A stretch of 49,065 bases of DNA from Fictibacillus nanhaiensis (GTDB lineage: Bacteria > Bacillota > Bacilli > Bacillales > Fictibacillaceae): positions 1 to 49,065 of the forward strand of contig NZ_JAMBOD010000012.1 in the NCBI RefSeq assembly GCF_023715445.1, given 5' to 3'. The position numbers were made by a program, and so were the translations under genes. Shown here piece by piece: positions 15,114 through 24,477 of this stretch. The number at the start of each line of letters is the position of its first letter. The first letter of the stretch is position 1. The notes below the pieces were generated by a model. The model searched no databases. It saw nothing but the letters and a program-made list of their open reading frames with translations, and was not told the DNA's origin.

Positions 15114-16871
15114 ATGCAGAAAATTTTTCAAATTTTTATCGCTTTGATACTTATGGTTGCGGTTCCCACTCAGGCAGATGCAGCTGAAACTCAAACCTCT
15201 CTCGTAAATCTTGATCACTTAGATTTTTTAAATGAAGAAGTCACGATCGACGGTAAAGAGATGCTGATCACGCACATCTATTCAGAGTATCCTGACTACG
15301 AATGGGTGGATGATGCGGACGAAGGAATTGCTTGTGTGGATGATGTAGCACGAGCTGCTGTTGTGTATTTAAATCATTACGAACAAACGAAGAATAAAGA
15401 TTCATTGGACAAAGCAAAGAAAGCTTTAAATTTTGTCATGTACATGCAAGTGGAAGATGGCGAATTTTATAACTTTATCTTTGAGGATTATTCCATAAAC
15501 ACAGACGGTCCGACGAGTAAGAAGTCGTTTGACTGGTGGGCGGCGAGAGCAATGTGGTCGATTGGTCATGGTTACAAGGTTTTTTCTGAAACAGACCCTA
15601 CCTACGCAAAAGAGTTAAAAGACAGTTTCTTACTAGCGAACAAAGCCTTACAAAAGAAAGTGAACGAAAAATACGGAGAGTACAACATAGTTAACGGCTA
15701 CAAGGTTCCAGCGTGGATCGGCGGTTTTGACGCGATGTCCAATGCCTTACTTGGTCTCTCGGAATATTACGAGGTGCAAAAAGACCCAGTAGTAAAAGAT
15801 TCGATGTTAAAGCTCGGAAAAGGATTATCGGAGTACCAATTCGGATCCTACACGAAATATCCGTTCGGGGCGCACCTTGACTGGGACGGCTCCCCTACCC
15901 TTTGGCACGCTTGGGGCAGCGGGCAATCCATGGCCCTCGCCAAAGCTGGCAATCTGTTGAACAAAGAAGATTGGATTGAATCGGCACAGCAAGAAGCCGA
16001 CCAGCTGTTCACTCACATTCTCGTGACTGGCATGATCAAAGAGATGGCACCAACACCAACAAAAGACGAACAGATTGCATACGGCGTGAACATGCTGACG
16101 CAAGCTTTCACTGAACTGTACCACGCAACACATGAGAAAAAATACGCTCAATATGCTGGAATCGCCTCCTCCTGGTACACAGGAAACAATGACGCGAACT
16201 TCCAGATGTACCATCCTGAAACCGGCAGAGGCTATGATGGGTTAAACGGCGTTTCAGGAAAAGTGAATATGAACTCAGGTGCGGAGTCTACGATTGAAGC
16301 CTTGATGTCGATTCAAGCGATTCAACAAATTCCTGAAGCGATGGCTACTTTTAACGTTAAAACAAAAGAACGACATACTTCAACCATCCATGAAGCTGAA
16401 ACGTTCACTGCGAAAAGTGGCAATCCGTTCATCGAAACACCGGAAAGCGCCTGGACCGGTGACGCACTCTTTAGTAATCAGATTGTGAAAATGAACAATG
16501 GAGATTCGATTGAAAAGGCAGTGAACATTGAGAAAAAAGGCTTGTACCTCATCTACGGTGCACTTGAGAAAGCACCAGCATTAGGCGGCAAACTAAAACT
16601 AGAATTAAAGATTGATGGGCGAAAAGTAAGTTCAACAGACGTTTCTGCTGCTAACAAGTACCTTACTCTAGTAAACTTGAACAGAGTGAACTATCTAACA
16701 GCCAGAAAGCACACCATCTCACTAACAGCTAAGACTTCATACAACGAAACACTTACTCTCGATAATGTTGTAGTGCAGCCGGTGAATGAGTATGCGGTGT
16801 TTAAAGATGAAAAAGGCAATACATTCAATCTAAAGCGGGATTTAATCAAAGGAAAAAATAAACTGAGATAA
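15114..16871 (+). CDS. Secreted alpha/alpha-barrel glycosidase-like protein with carbohydrate-binding module
   Basis: 585 aa from the ATG at 15114 (GGAAGGAG upstream). A Sec signal peptide is cleaved near ADA-AE (residue about 23). Residues 40-400 are helical with repeated aromatic motifs (EGIACVDDVARAAVVYL, FDWWAARAMWSIGHGY, HAWGSGQSMALAKAG, NSGAESTIEAL), typical of (alpha/alpha)6-barrel glycosidases and lyases. Residues from about 425 to 560, starting HEAETF, look like a CBM6/CBM35-type beta-sandwich. No enzyme family can be named safely. It probably acts on extracellular polysaccharide. Expression is probably under catabolite control (cre-like site). The TrmB-type regulator upstream may be linked. 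Confidence 0.75.
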   Translation: MQKIFQIFIALILMVAVPTQADAAETQTSLVNLDHLDFLNEEVTIDGKEMLITHIYSEYPDYEWVDDADEGIACVDDVARAAVVYLNHYEQTKNKDSLDKAKKALNFVMYMQVEDGEFYNFIFEDYSINTDGPTSKKSFDWWAARAMWSIGHGYKVFSETDPTYAKELKDSFLLANKALQKKVNEKYGEYNIVNGYKVPAWIGGFDAMSNALLGLSEYYEVQKDPVVKDSMLKLGKGLSEYQFGSYTKYPFGAHLDWDGSPTLWHAWGSGQSMALAKAGNLLNKEDWIESAQQEADQLFTHILVTGMIKEMAPTPTKDEQIAYGVNMLTQAFTELYHATHEKKYAQYAGIASSWYTGNNDANFQMYHPETGRGYDGLNGVSGKVNMNSGAESTIEALMSIQAIQQIPEAMATFNVKTKERHTSTIHEAETFTAKSGNPFIETPESAWTGDALFSNQIVKMNNGDSIEKAVNIEKKGLYLIYGALEKAPALGGKLKLELKIDGRKVSSTDVSAANKYLTLVNLNRVNYLTARKHTISLTAKTSYNETLTLDNVVVQPVNEYAVFKDEKGNTFNLKRDLIKGKNKLR

Positions 16872-16884
16872 GAAAAATAAAGGG

Positions 16885-16914
16885 TAAAAAGACCGAATTC
16901 ATTTCGGTCTTTTT
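16885..16914. terminator. Intrinsic terminator after the secreted alpha/alpha-barrel gene
   Basis: AAAAAGACCGAA pairs with TTCGGTCTTTTT around a short loop. Confidence 0.85.
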
Positions 16915-16928
16915 CCTTTTCTACTTAT

Positions 16929-17044
16929 TGGCTCATAGACTCTTCGTAACGGATCATAGAACTTTCCTTTTGATTCATAGACTCTTGAGTTTGACGCATA
17001 GAACTATCACTTTGGTGCATAGAACTCCTTTTTCGAGGAATAGA
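16929..17044 (+). repeat. Phased word array iii (TTTGGTKCATAGA-type, 6 units)
   Basis: The CATAG core starts at 16934, 16955, 16976, 16997, 17018 and, as degenerate AATAG, 17039: five steps of exactly 21 bp. It starts 15 nt after a terminator. The rest of the 397-bp gap (to 17268) holds the regulatory region of the nucleotidase gene only. Confidence 0.85.
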
Positions 17045-17152
17045 GCTCTAATTTCAGTGGTTAGCCGTATTAAAACAAAACATCCTGCACCTCAAAAACG
17101 ACCAATTCAGGCGTGTAATACAAACTAGGAAAATATGCCGAGATTGGTAAAG

Positions 17153-17234
17153 TGTAAATATTACATTCGATGTAAATTTTTTGTTAATTTCGACATTTTT
17201 CGACTTAACTTTGTATTATTACATGCTAAATTAA
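17153..17234 (+). promoter_or_regulatory. Overlapping palindromes and promoter region of the nucleotidase gene
   Basis: TGTAAATATTACA (17153-17165) and TTACATTCGATGTAA (17161-17175) are overlapping palindromes that share the half-site TTACA. A further TTACAT lies at 17219. A weak -35/-10 (TTAACT, 16 bp, TAAATT) can be read downstream. Binding protein unknown. Confidence 0.4.
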
Positions 17235-17268
17235 TATCGTATGACAAAATTGAAGGGAATGTGATGGG

Positions 17269-18951
17269 ATGGTTTTAATTAAAAAGTTTAAAAGTTTACT
17301 AGCTTCCACACTTGCCGTTGGGTTAATTTCTTCCTCATTGGCAATGCCGGCTTTTGCTGAATCAAATAGTGTTGAAAAAAAGCCAAAAGATCCTACATTT
17401 AATTTATCGCTTATGCATACAAACGACACGCATGCTCACCTAGATAACGTTGCACAGCGTATTACAGCGATCAAAGAAGTTCGTGCTGAAAAGCCAAGCG
17501 CTCTTCTACTTGACGCTGGAGATGTTTTCTCTGGAACGCTTTATTTCAACGAATTCCAAGGACAAGCTGATCTGGAGTTCATGAATCTAGCAGGCTATGA
17601 CCTTATGACATTCGGTAACCATGAGTTTGATCTTGGATCTAGTGCTGAAGGCCACCAGGCTCTAGCTGATTTTGTAAAAAATGCAGATTTCCCATTCGTT
17701 AGTACAAACGTTGATTTTTCTAAAGACACAAACATGAATTCATTATTTAAAAACCAAGTGAAACACACGCCAAAAGACAGCACGATCTACCCTGCTGTTG
17801 TAAAGTGGGTTGATAAACAGCGCGTTGGATTTATCGGACTTACAACGGAAGAGACTTCTGACATCTCCAGCCCTGAGAGTGTAGAATTCAAAAACTACAT
17901 CAGTGAAGCTAGAAAAGCAGTTAAAGCTCTAGAGCGCCGCGGCGTTAACAAAATTGTTGCCATCACACACCTTGGATATGATGATAACGCTGCCTATGAC
18001 AACGACCTTGAGCTAGCAAAATACGTGGACGGCCTTGATGTAATCGTAGGCGGGCACAGCCATACAAAACTTACTGAGCCTGTAGTGATTACGAAGGACG
18101 AGCACGGAAAAGACAAAGATGCTACTGTCATCGTTCAAGCTTCTCAATATGGAGATTTCTTAGGAACTCTTGATGTTGAGTTTGACAAGAAAGGTAAAGT
18201 TGTTGGACAAACAGGAGCATTAATTGAAGTAAAAACAAAAGTAGCGGACCCTGAAGCGGCAAAATTACTTGAAAAGTACTCCAGCAAGATCGCTGAGTTG
18301 AAGAACACACCAACAGGCGGCGTGGCTGAAAAAGAACTCGCTAACCCTCGTTCAGAAGGCGACGGATCCAGTGTCCGCAGCAACGAAACAGAACTTGGAA
18401 ACCTGATCACTGATGGTATGTTAGATAAAGCACGAGAGTTCAACCCGAATGTAGCCATGGCATTCCAAAACGGTGGCGGAATCCGTGCGCCAATCGATGC
18501 AGGCGAAATCACATACGGTGATGTGTTAACAACACTTCCATTCGGAAACACACTTGCAACAATGAAATTGACTGGTGCTGAAATCAAGACAGCTCTTGAG
18601 CACAGTGTTAGCCAATCTCCGAAAGAAAGTGGCGGTTTCCTTCATGTGTCTGGTATGAAGTTTACCTTTGACAGCACGAAAGCAGCAGGCAGCCGTGTTG
18701 TAACAATGGAAGTAAAGAATGCTGATGGAACATACACAGCAATCGATACGGCAAAAGAATATGTAATCGCAACAAACGCCTTTACTGCTAAAGGTGGAGA
18801 TGGATTTACAGTATTTAAAAACGCGTATGAGCAAGGCCGAGTTACAGACTTAGGAGCTTCTGACTGGGAGAACCTAAGAGACTATGTTGCAGAATTAAAA
18901 ACAGTGAATCCGCAAATCGAAGGTCGTATTGTGGATGTAGCTAAAAAGTAA
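17269..18951 (+). CDS. Secreted 5'-nucleotidase / 2',3'-cyclic phosphodiesterase family protein
   Basis: Extracellular metallophosphatase that removes phosphate from nucleotides, allowing uptake of the nucleoside. The 560-aa protein has a signal peptide cleaved after AFA (residue 30). The N-terminal metallophosphatase domain contains HTNDTHAHLD (50-59), DAGD (82-85), GNHEFDLG (116-123) and GGHSH near 265 as metal ligands. The C-terminal nucleotide-binding domain contains AFQNGGGIRAPI and TLPFGNTLATMKLTG. There is no LPxTG or membrane anchor, so it is likely released. The start at 17269 is preceded by GAAGGG at slightly long spacing. With deoD in the same window it could feed purine salvage. 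Arrays iii and iv flank the gene in the same orientation. Confidence 0.92.
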   Translation: MVLIKKFKSLLASTLAVGLISSSLAMPAFAESNSVEKKPKDPTFNLSLMHTNDTHAHLDNVAQRITAIKEVRAEKPSALLLDAGDVFSGTLYFNEFQGQADLEFMNLAGYDLMTFGNHEFDLGSSAEGHQALADFVKNADFPFVSTNVDFSKDTNMNSLFKNQVKHTPKDSTIYPAVVKWVDKQRVGFIGLTTEETSDISSPESVEFKNYISEARKAVKALERRGVNKIVAITHLGYDDNAAYDNDLELAKYVDGLDVIVGGHSHTKLTEPVVITKDEHGKDKDATVIVQASQYGDFLGTLDVEFDKKGKVVGQTGALIEVKTKVADPEAAKLLEKYSSKIAELKNTPTGGVAEKELANPRSEGDGSSVRSNETELGNLITDGMLDKAREFNPNVAMAFQNGGGIRAPIDAGEITYGDVLTTLPFGNTLATMKLTGAEIKTALEHSVSQSPKESGGFLHVSGMKFTFDSTKAAGSRVVTMEVKNADGTYTAIDTAKEYVIATNAFTAKGGDGFTVFKNAYEQGRVTDLGASDWENLRDYVAELKTVNPQIEGRIVDVAKK

Positions 18952-18962
18952 ATAAGTGATTT

Positions 18963-19013
18963 AAAGGGGCTGACTTGAGAGTGTAAAAGCTTTTGGGTCG
19001 GCTTCTTTTTTAT
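18963..19013 (+). terminator. Intrinsic terminator of the nucleotidase gene
   Basis: AGGGGCTGAC pairs, with G-U pairs, with GTCGGCTTCT across an 18-20 nt loop, and six Ts follow. Confidence 0.7.
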
Positions 19014-19027
19014 GATTGGAAAGAGGT

Positions 19028-19184
19028 TCGGTGCATAGGATAGCTGTTTCGGTGCATAGACTCTTCGTTTTGGTGCATAGGATATCGTTTTGTGCATAGA
19101 ACCTTCACTTTGGCGCATAGAGCTTTAACTTTGATGCATAGACCTTGGATTTCTACGCATAGACTCTCCACTTCAGTGCATAGA
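19028..19184 (+). repeat. Phased word array iv (TTTGGTGCATAGA-type, 8 units)
   Basis: GCATAG starts at 19033, 19054, 19075, 19094, 19115, 19136, 19157 and 19178: steps of 21, 21, 19, 21, 21, 21 and 21 bp. Bases between the words differ from unit to unit. It begins about 15 nt past the nucleotidase terminator. No other feature is visible between 19185 and 19345. Confidence 0.9.
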
Positions 19185-19345
19185 CATTGCGTTTGCCCAC
19201 TTCCCAGACGACTAAAAGAGGAAACAGGCGTTTCAAACATTTCTCTGCCATCACAAATGGCATCTAGTATTACAAACCATACTACTATAATGCCCATACC
19301 TATTATTTTGTACAGATTAACCATGAAATCCTAGCAAAATTAACA

Positions 19346-19456
19346 TCAGATAATGCGCTCAATGATAATAAACCAGCCAAAGATCGCCATCCACAGTGGA
19401 ACACTGAACAAAACACCCCAGAACAAACCTATGAAGAAGTTCCCTTGGTCTTCCAT
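19346..19456 (-). CDS. 36-aa single-pass membrane protein, unknown function
   Basis: The frame starts MEDQGNFFIGLFWGVLF and ends FIIIERII. Nearly the whole protein is one hydrophobic helix rich in Trp and Phe. AGGAG lies about 8 nt before the ATG, which is strong support for translation. It lies beyond the galM terminator, so it needs its own promoter. A TTAACA, 17 bp, TTTAAT pair can be read upstream, overlapped by an 11-bp inverted repeat. Function unknown. Short Trp-rich membrane proteins are often regulators or partners of larger membrane proteins, but nothing here shows that. Confidence 0.65.
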   Translation of the reverse strand: MEDQGNFFIGLFWGVLFSVPLWMAIFGWFIIIERII

Positions 19457-19467
19457 GTTTGATTCTC

Positions 19468-19496
19468 CTGACTATTAAAACTAGATTAATAGTCAG
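19468..19496 (-). promoter_or_regulatory. 11-bp inverted repeat at the start of the 36-aa gene
   Basis: CTGACTATTAA (19468-19478) and TTAATAGTCAG (19486-19496) are exact inverted copies with a 7-nt spacer. The repeat overlaps the likely -10 region, and its 3' arm on the minus strand runs into the AGGAG ribosome binding site. It could be an operator or an RNA hairpin controlling translation. Confidence 0.55.
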
Positions 19497-19524
19497 TGTT
19501 AACGAATTTACCCATAAACATACA

Positions 19525-19556
19525 TAAAAAGCATCCTACCATCATTGGTAAGATGC
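19525..19556 (-). terminator. Terminator of the GH2-gal operon
   Basis: GCATCCTACC (19531-19540) pairs with GGTAAGATGC (19547-19556) with one mismatch. Five Ts follow on the minus strand. A lone CTATGAAC array word lies at 19561, just before this terminator in the direction of transcription. Confidence 0.8.
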
Positions 19557-19614
19557 GTTTCTATGAACGTACCATTTTTAACCCTCTATATTTATTATTT
19601 TATTAGTTTTATAG

Positions 19615-20667
19615 TTACTCCATCACAGTAAACAAATACTTCGTAGTGGAACGGTAAACCTCACCTTTATCCAGAATACTAGATGGAAAATGAGGATGAT
19701 GAATGCTGTCTGGTAGTCCTTGGGTTTCCAAGCATAGACCCAGGTATTTTCGGGATTGCACGCCCCGAATGGTAAAGTCGGAGGCCATCTGTGTCCCGGT
19801 GTATAACACGACGCTTGGCTGATCGGTTTCAATCGTCAAAACCCGGCCGCTTTCATCGTCTTTCAAAATAATTTCCTTCTTCTCATTTTCTGTAAGCAGG
19901 AACGGATGGTCATACCCCTTGCCAGCTAATATATTCTGAGCATGCTCGGATTCTACTCCGCTTTTTATGGTTCTACCTTCTCTGAAATCAAAAAACGGGA
20001 TATCTTTTACAGAAAGAATTTCACCGGTAGGAATCAGTTCTTCATCCAGTTCTAGAAATGATTCGCTTTTTAATGTCAGTTCATGGTCCAGAATATCCCG
20101 CTTCAAGTCTCCGGATAAGTTGAAATAAGAGTGGTTGGTCACGTTGATCAACGTTTTTTTGTCTGAAACGGCTTCGTAGGAAATGGAAAATTCATTCGTA
20201 TGTGATAAGGTATACGTTACTTTCATCTCCAGATTCCCTGGGTACCCTTCTTCTCCATCACCGCTGAGATACGAGTATACAACACTAATGGCATTTTCAT
20301 CTGTAATCACTTGAGAATTCCAGATCACTTTATCGAACCCTCTTAAACCTCCGTGAAGATGATTACCATTATTGTTTTTTTCTAGCTGGTACGTCTGGCC
20401 GTCCAATTCAAAATGTCCGCCCTTAATCCTTCCTGCAAATCGCCCGACGACAGCTCCAAAATAAGGAGAATGCATTTTATATTCTTCCATGGAGTCAAAG
20501 CCAAGCACTACATTTTCCATATTTCCTTTTTCGTCAGGTACGGTAATTTTTGTTATGATACAGCCGTAATCGATGCTCACCACTTCCATACCCTGATTAT
20601 TTACTAGAGTCGTAGAGGTTACCGGTTGACCGTTAACTTCGCCAAATTTCTCCTGCGAAACCTTCAT
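19615..20667 (-). CDS. galM: Aldose 1-epimerase (galactose mutarotase)
   Basis: Converts beta-D-galactose to the alpha anomer that galactokinase uses. The 350-aa protein has the family motifs: GRFAGRIKGG, the catalytic His region NHLHGGLRGFDK, NVTNHSYFNLSG with the second His, and YTGTQM near the C-terminus. AAGGAGAG lies upstream of the ATG. It is the last gene of the GH2-galK-galE-galT-galM operon. Confidence 0.95.
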   Translation of the reverse strand: MKVSQEKFGEVNGQPVTSTTLVNNQGMEVVSIDYGCIITKITVPDEKGNMENVVLGFDSMEEYKMHSPYFGAVVGRFAGRIKGGHFELDGQTYQLEKNNNGNHLHGGLRGFDKVIWNSQVITDENAISVVYSYLSGDGEEGYPGNLEMKVTYTLSHTNEFSISYEAVSDKKTLINVTNHSYFNLSGDLKRDILDHELTLKSESFLELDEELIPTGEILSVKDIPFFDFREGRTIKSGVESEHAQNILAGKGYDHPFLLTENEKKEIILKDDESGRVLTIETDQPSVVLYTGTQMASDFTIRGVQSRKYLGLCLETQGLPDSIHHPHFPSSILDKGEVYRSTTKYLFTVME

Positions 20668-20735
20668 TTTCTCACTCTCCTTGATAAAAAATGGGCATCC
20701 GCCAATCCATCGACGAATGCCTGATTGCTATAAAA

Positions 20736-22235
20736 TTACTCATTCAATGAATGAATGAACCGCTGAAAGGCTTCTTGTCCGGTTTTGTCACGCTTAAAAA
20801 CACCTGCATCTTCAAGAACACGCAGAAACTTAAGACCAACTTCTTTCTTCAGGACCTCTTCAACAGAATCGCGCGTTATTTCCGTTCCATAACGTTCCTT
20901 GATCCCATTCGCCCACGGCAAATGATATTTCGCACACTCATATTTTTCACCGAGCAGATATTTTTTTACATCTTCTAATTCATTCTTTAATCTGGCCGGC
21001 AAGACAGCGAGGCCCATTACTTCAATCAAGCCGATGTTTTCCTTCTTAATATGATGTACATCTTGATGTGGATGAAAAATACCAAGAGGATACTCATCGG
21101 TAGTCCGATTGTTTCTTAGCACAAGATCCATCTCAAATTCCCCATTTCTGAAACGGGCAATCGGGGTGATCGTGTTATGCCTTGTACCTTCTGTATAAGC
21201 CTCAATGCCGACACTTGGATCGCTGTACGGAATCCATTTGTTTAGGATAAATTCAGCAGCATCTGTAAGTTCAGCTATATGACTTCCTCTTAACCGGATA
21301 ACCGGCATCGGCCATTTGATGGAAGCTCCCTTTACCGAGGAGAAACGGTTCATCGAAAAGGTACATTCATCTTCTGCTTTCGCCATTGCAAAATCGTAAT
21401 GACCACCCTGATAATGATCATGGCTTAAGATCGAACCGCCAACAATGGGAAGATCTGCATTGGATCCTGCAAAATAATGCGGGAATTGCTCTACGAAAGT
21501 GAGTAGTCTTTCAAAAGTCTCCCTATTGATTTTCATGTCCCTGTGTTCACCTGAGAGCAATATACAATGCTCGTTATAATAAACGTATGGTGAGTACTGA
21601 AGATACCATTGCTCCCCTTTAAGATCCAAATGAATTAACCTGTGGTTTGAACGGGCAGGGTGTCCGATCCTTCCTTCATATCCCTCGTTTTCTATGCACA
21701 ACAGGCATTTTGGATAATCGGACATTGAAGTAACCTTCATCCTTTTTTCGAGTTCGATTTCATTTGGATCTTTTTCAGGCTTGGATAAGTTAATCGTAAT
21801 ATCGAGTTCGCCATAAGGAGTATCCGTTTTATAGCTTAAATTCCTGGCAATCCTTTTAGTTTGGATATAGTTGCTGTTTCTGCTTAATTCATAAAAGAAT
21901 GAGGTTGCTTTCTCAGGATTCTCATTGTATTTGCCAAAAAAAGTTCTGTTTAAGTCTGATGGGCGGGGCATAAAAACATCCATCAGCTTACTCGAAAAAA
22001 TTTCTTTCTCATCTAGTAAGTCTCTGATCAAACCTTTATCCACTGCATATATCTCAAGCTGCTCTAAAAGATCAGGGATCTCTTCCGACCCATTACGGTC
22101 ACTTTCTTCGACAAACGTGTCCAACCCAAGAAGCGCCATCAGTTGGTTTCGGGCATAGATTTCATCTTGCTTCTGTATAATCTCTAAAGCGATCGCTTTA
22201 TTCACAAGCTTCTGTATGACAGAATAGATTTCCAT
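20736..22235 (-). CDS. galT: UDP-glucose--hexose-1-phosphate uridylyltransferase (class II)
   Basis: Leloir pathway enzyme exchanging UMP between UDP-glucose and galactose-1-phosphate. The 499-aa length and sequence fit the Firmicutes class II type, which is longer than the enterobacterial form. Recognisable parts include GGSILSHDHYQGGHYDFAM, a His-rich nucleotide site in the middle, and GIFHPHQDVHHIKKENIG near residue 400. AGGAGGG lies before the ATG, 11 nt after galE. Confidence 0.95.
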   Translation of the reverse strand: MEIYSVIQKLVNKAIALEIIQKQDEIYARNQLMALLGLDTFVEESDRNGSEEIPDLLEQLEIYAVDKGLIRDLLDEKEIFSSKLMDVFMPRPSDLNRTFFGKYNENPEKATSFFYELSRNSNYIQTKRIARNLSYKTDTPYGELDITINLSKPEKDPNEIELEKRMKVTSMSDYPKCLLCIENEGYEGRIGHPARSNHRLIHLDLKGEQWYLQYSPYVYYNEHCILLSGEHRDMKINRETFERLLTFVEQFPHYFAGSNADLPIVGGSILSHDHYQGGHYDFAMAKAEDECTFSMNRFSSVKGASIKWPMPVIRLRGSHIAELTDAAEFILNKWIPYSDPSVGIEAYTEGTRHNTITPIARFRNGEFEMDLVLRNNRTTDEYPLGIFHPHQDVHHIKKENIGLIEVMGLAVLPARLKNELEDVKKYLLGEKYECAKYHLPWANGIKERYGTEITRDSVEEVLKKEVGLKFLRVLEDAGVFKRDKTGQEAFQRFIHSLNE

Positions 22236-22246
22236 CGTCTTCCCTC

Positions 22247-23236
22247 CTACTGGTTATAACCATTCGGGTGTTCTTGGTGCCATTTCCAGGCATCTTCAAT
22301 GATTCGCTTGATCTGAGTGCGTTTAGGCTCCCATCCGAGGATTTCCTTTGCCTTTTTTGAAGAGGCTACAAGGGCTTTCGGGTCCCCTGCTCTTCTCGGT
22401 GTTACTTTTGCAGGAATAGGATGGCCGGTTACCTTTCTGGCAGTATCGATTATTTGACGAACCGAACAGCCTTCGCTGCTTCCAAGGTTGAACGTATCGC
22501 TATCTCCCCCATTTTGAAGGTGATGAAGAGCAAAGATGTGAGCATCGATCAAATCTTCAACATGGATATAGTCTCGGATACACGTACCATCTTCTGTATC
22601 GTAGTCATCACCGTATATCGAGATAAATTCTCTTTTTCCAAGAGCGACCTGCAAGACAAGAGGGATCAAGTGAGTTTCAGGATTGTGGTCCTCTCCTATT
22701 CCTCCAGCAGAACGAGCTCCTGCAACATTGAAATACCTTAGTGATACATATTTCAGACCATGTGCAACATCACACCATTTCATCAGTTTTTCCATGATCA
22801 ATTTGGTGTCACCATAGGTACTCGCAGGGTTTGTCGGCATTTCCTCTGTGATCGGCATCACTTCCTGATCTCCATACGTTGCGGCGGATGAAGAGAATAC
22901 AATATGCTTCACACCAAACTCCATCATGACTTCTAGCAGAACTTGTGTGCCATATACATTGTTATCAAAGTACTTGATCGGCTGTTCCATCGATTCCCCT
23001 ACAAGGGAATTTGCTGCGAAATGAAGGACTCCGGTAATTTCTTCATTCGAAAAAACAGTCCGGAGAAACGCTTTATCACGGATGTCCCCTTCATAATAAG
23101 TGGCATCAGGATGAATCGCTCCTTTATGGCCCGTTTGAAGGTTATCTACCACTACAACGTCATTGTTTTGTTCAATCAGCTGGTATACCGCATGAGAACC
23201 AATGTAACCCGCTCCACCGAGAACAAGAATACTCAT
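22247..23236 (-). CDS. galE: UDP-glucose 4-epimerase
   Basis: Interconverts UDP-galactose and UDP-glucose using bound NAD. 329-aa short-chain dehydrogenase fold: GGAGYIGSHAVYQL (residues 6-19) binds NAD, SSSAATYG and the YGDTK catalytic Tyr-Lys motif follow, and RYFNVAGA is in place. The start overlaps the galK stop by one base (TAATG), with AGGAGG inside the end of galK. Confidence 0.96.
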   Translation of the reverse strand: MSILVLGGAGYIGSHAVYQLIEQNNDVVVVDNLQTGHKGAIHPDATYYEGDIRDKAFLRTVFSNEEITGVLHFAANSLVGESMEQPIKYFDNNVYGTQVLLEVMMEFGVKHIVFSSSAATYGDQEVMPITEEMPTNPASTYGDTKLIMEKLMKWCDVAHGLKYVSLRYFNVAGARSAGGIGEDHNPETHLIPLVLQVALGKREFISIYGDDYDTEDGTCIRDYIHVEDLIDAHIFALHHLQNGGDSDTFNLGSSEGCSVRQIIDTARKVTGHPIPAKVTPRRAGDPKALVASSKKAKEILGWEPKRTQIKRIIEDAWKWHQEHPNGYNQ

Positions 23237-24423
23237 TACACGACCTCCTTGGTAATCTCTTTCGTTCCATCACCGATGCTTGCTACGTAAAAGTCAGCCC
23301 CGTATCCGATCTTCTCCTGATACTCTCTTCCAACTTTACGAATAAATTCTTCCACTTTATCTGATGCAATGATCGCAATGGCACATCCCCCAAATCCAGC
23401 ACCCGTCATTCGCGCACCTAGCGCTCCATCCTGCTTCCAGGCTGCTTCAACCAGAGTATCAAGTTCCTTGCCGGTCACTTCATAGTCTTCTCTTAAACTA
23501 TGATGAGAATCATTCATCAATTTTCCGAAAGTCTTCATTTCGCCTTTACGCAGTGCTTGAAGCGCCTTCAGCGTCCGCTGGTTCTCATAGACAGCATGTC
23601 GTGCACGTTTGATTAACGTCTCATCCGCAATCAGCTTTTTGTTCGCTTCAAATTCCTCTTCTGAAAGATCACCGAGTTCCTGAATATCAAGAACCGTTTT
23701 CAGGCGGCTTAATGCCTTCTCACATTCACTTCGTCTTTCATTGTATTTGGAATCCGCCAGCTCCCTGCGTTTGTTCGTGTTCATGATCACGATTTTATAA
23801 CCATCCAACGCAAGAGGTGCATATTCATACTTCAACGTGTTGCAATCCAAAAGAATGCCACTGTCCGCTTTCCCCATCCCGACAGCAAACTGATCCATTA
23901 TTCCGCTGTTCACGCCAATAAACTCGTTTTCCACCTTCTTGCCAAGCTTGATCAGTTCAATACGGTCCATTTTCAAGTCGAACATTTCACTTACGATAAC
24001 TCCGATCAGCATTTCGAGTGAAGCAGAAGATGACAAGCCTGCACCATTCGGAATGTTGCCATTTATCAGGATATCAAGCCCGCCCGGCAATGCACCGTAT
24101 GCATCTTGAATGTATCGGATCATCCCTTTCGGATAGTTAGCCCAGTCATGTTCTTTTCGGTAATCTAAATCGTTCAAGGGAAATTCAATGACACCTTTAT
24201 CCGAGAAGTTCATGGAATATAACTTGATCATTTGATCATCTCGTCTCCTGGCAACCCCATAAGTCCCGTAGGTAATAGCACTCGGAAATACATGCCCTCC
24301 GTTGTAATCCGTGTGCTCTCCGATTAGATTAATTCGACCCGGAGAAAAGAACAGCCTGACATCTCCTTTTCCATCTACAGGGAAAATCTCGTGAAATTTA
24401 CTGATTAATCGCTGTATATCCAT
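23236..24423 (-). CDS. galK: Galactokinase
   Basis: Phosphorylates alpha-D-galactose to galactose-1-phosphate. The 395-aa GHMP kinase has all family motifs: [17 protein letters not shown] near residue 30, the ATP loop [11 protein letters not shown] near 125, and GAGFGGCAI near 350. GAGAGGAA lies upstream of the ATG. It lies 54 nt after the GH2 gene in the same operon, so galactose freed by that hydrolase can be phosphorylated at once. Confidence 0.96.
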   Translation of the reverse strand: MDIQRLISKFHEIFPVDGKGDVRLFFSPGRINLIGEHTDYNGGHVFPSAITYGTYGVARRRDDQMIKLYSMNFSDKGVIEFPLNDLDYRKEHDWANYPKGMIRYIQDAYGALPGGLDILINGNIPNGAGLSSSASLEMLIGVIVSEMFDLKMDRIELIKLGKKVENEFIGVNSGIMDQFAVGMGKADSGILLDCNTLKYEYAPLALDGYKIVIMNTNKRRELADSKYNERRSECEKALSRLKTVLDIQELGDLSEEEFEANKKLIADETLIKRARHAVYENQRTLKALQALRKGEMKTFGKLMNDSHHSLREDYEVTGKELDTLVEAAWKQDGALGARMTGAGFGGCAIAIIASDKVEEFIRKVGREYQEKIGYGADFYVASIGDGTKEITKEVV

Positions 24424-24477
24424 CGTATCGTTCCTCTCATTCCATTTCAGAGTGAGTGGCGCCAGTCCCTTTCCCGC

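Noticed and set aside
17161-17230. PhoP boxes upstream of the nucleotidase gene
   Set aside because: TTACA-like half-sites occur but not as the four 11-bp-spaced direct repeats expected for PhoP.
19028-19184. Word arrays as CRISPR arrays
   Set aside because: Repeat cores of 8-13 bp and fillers of 8-10 bp are far too short, and no cas genes are in the window.
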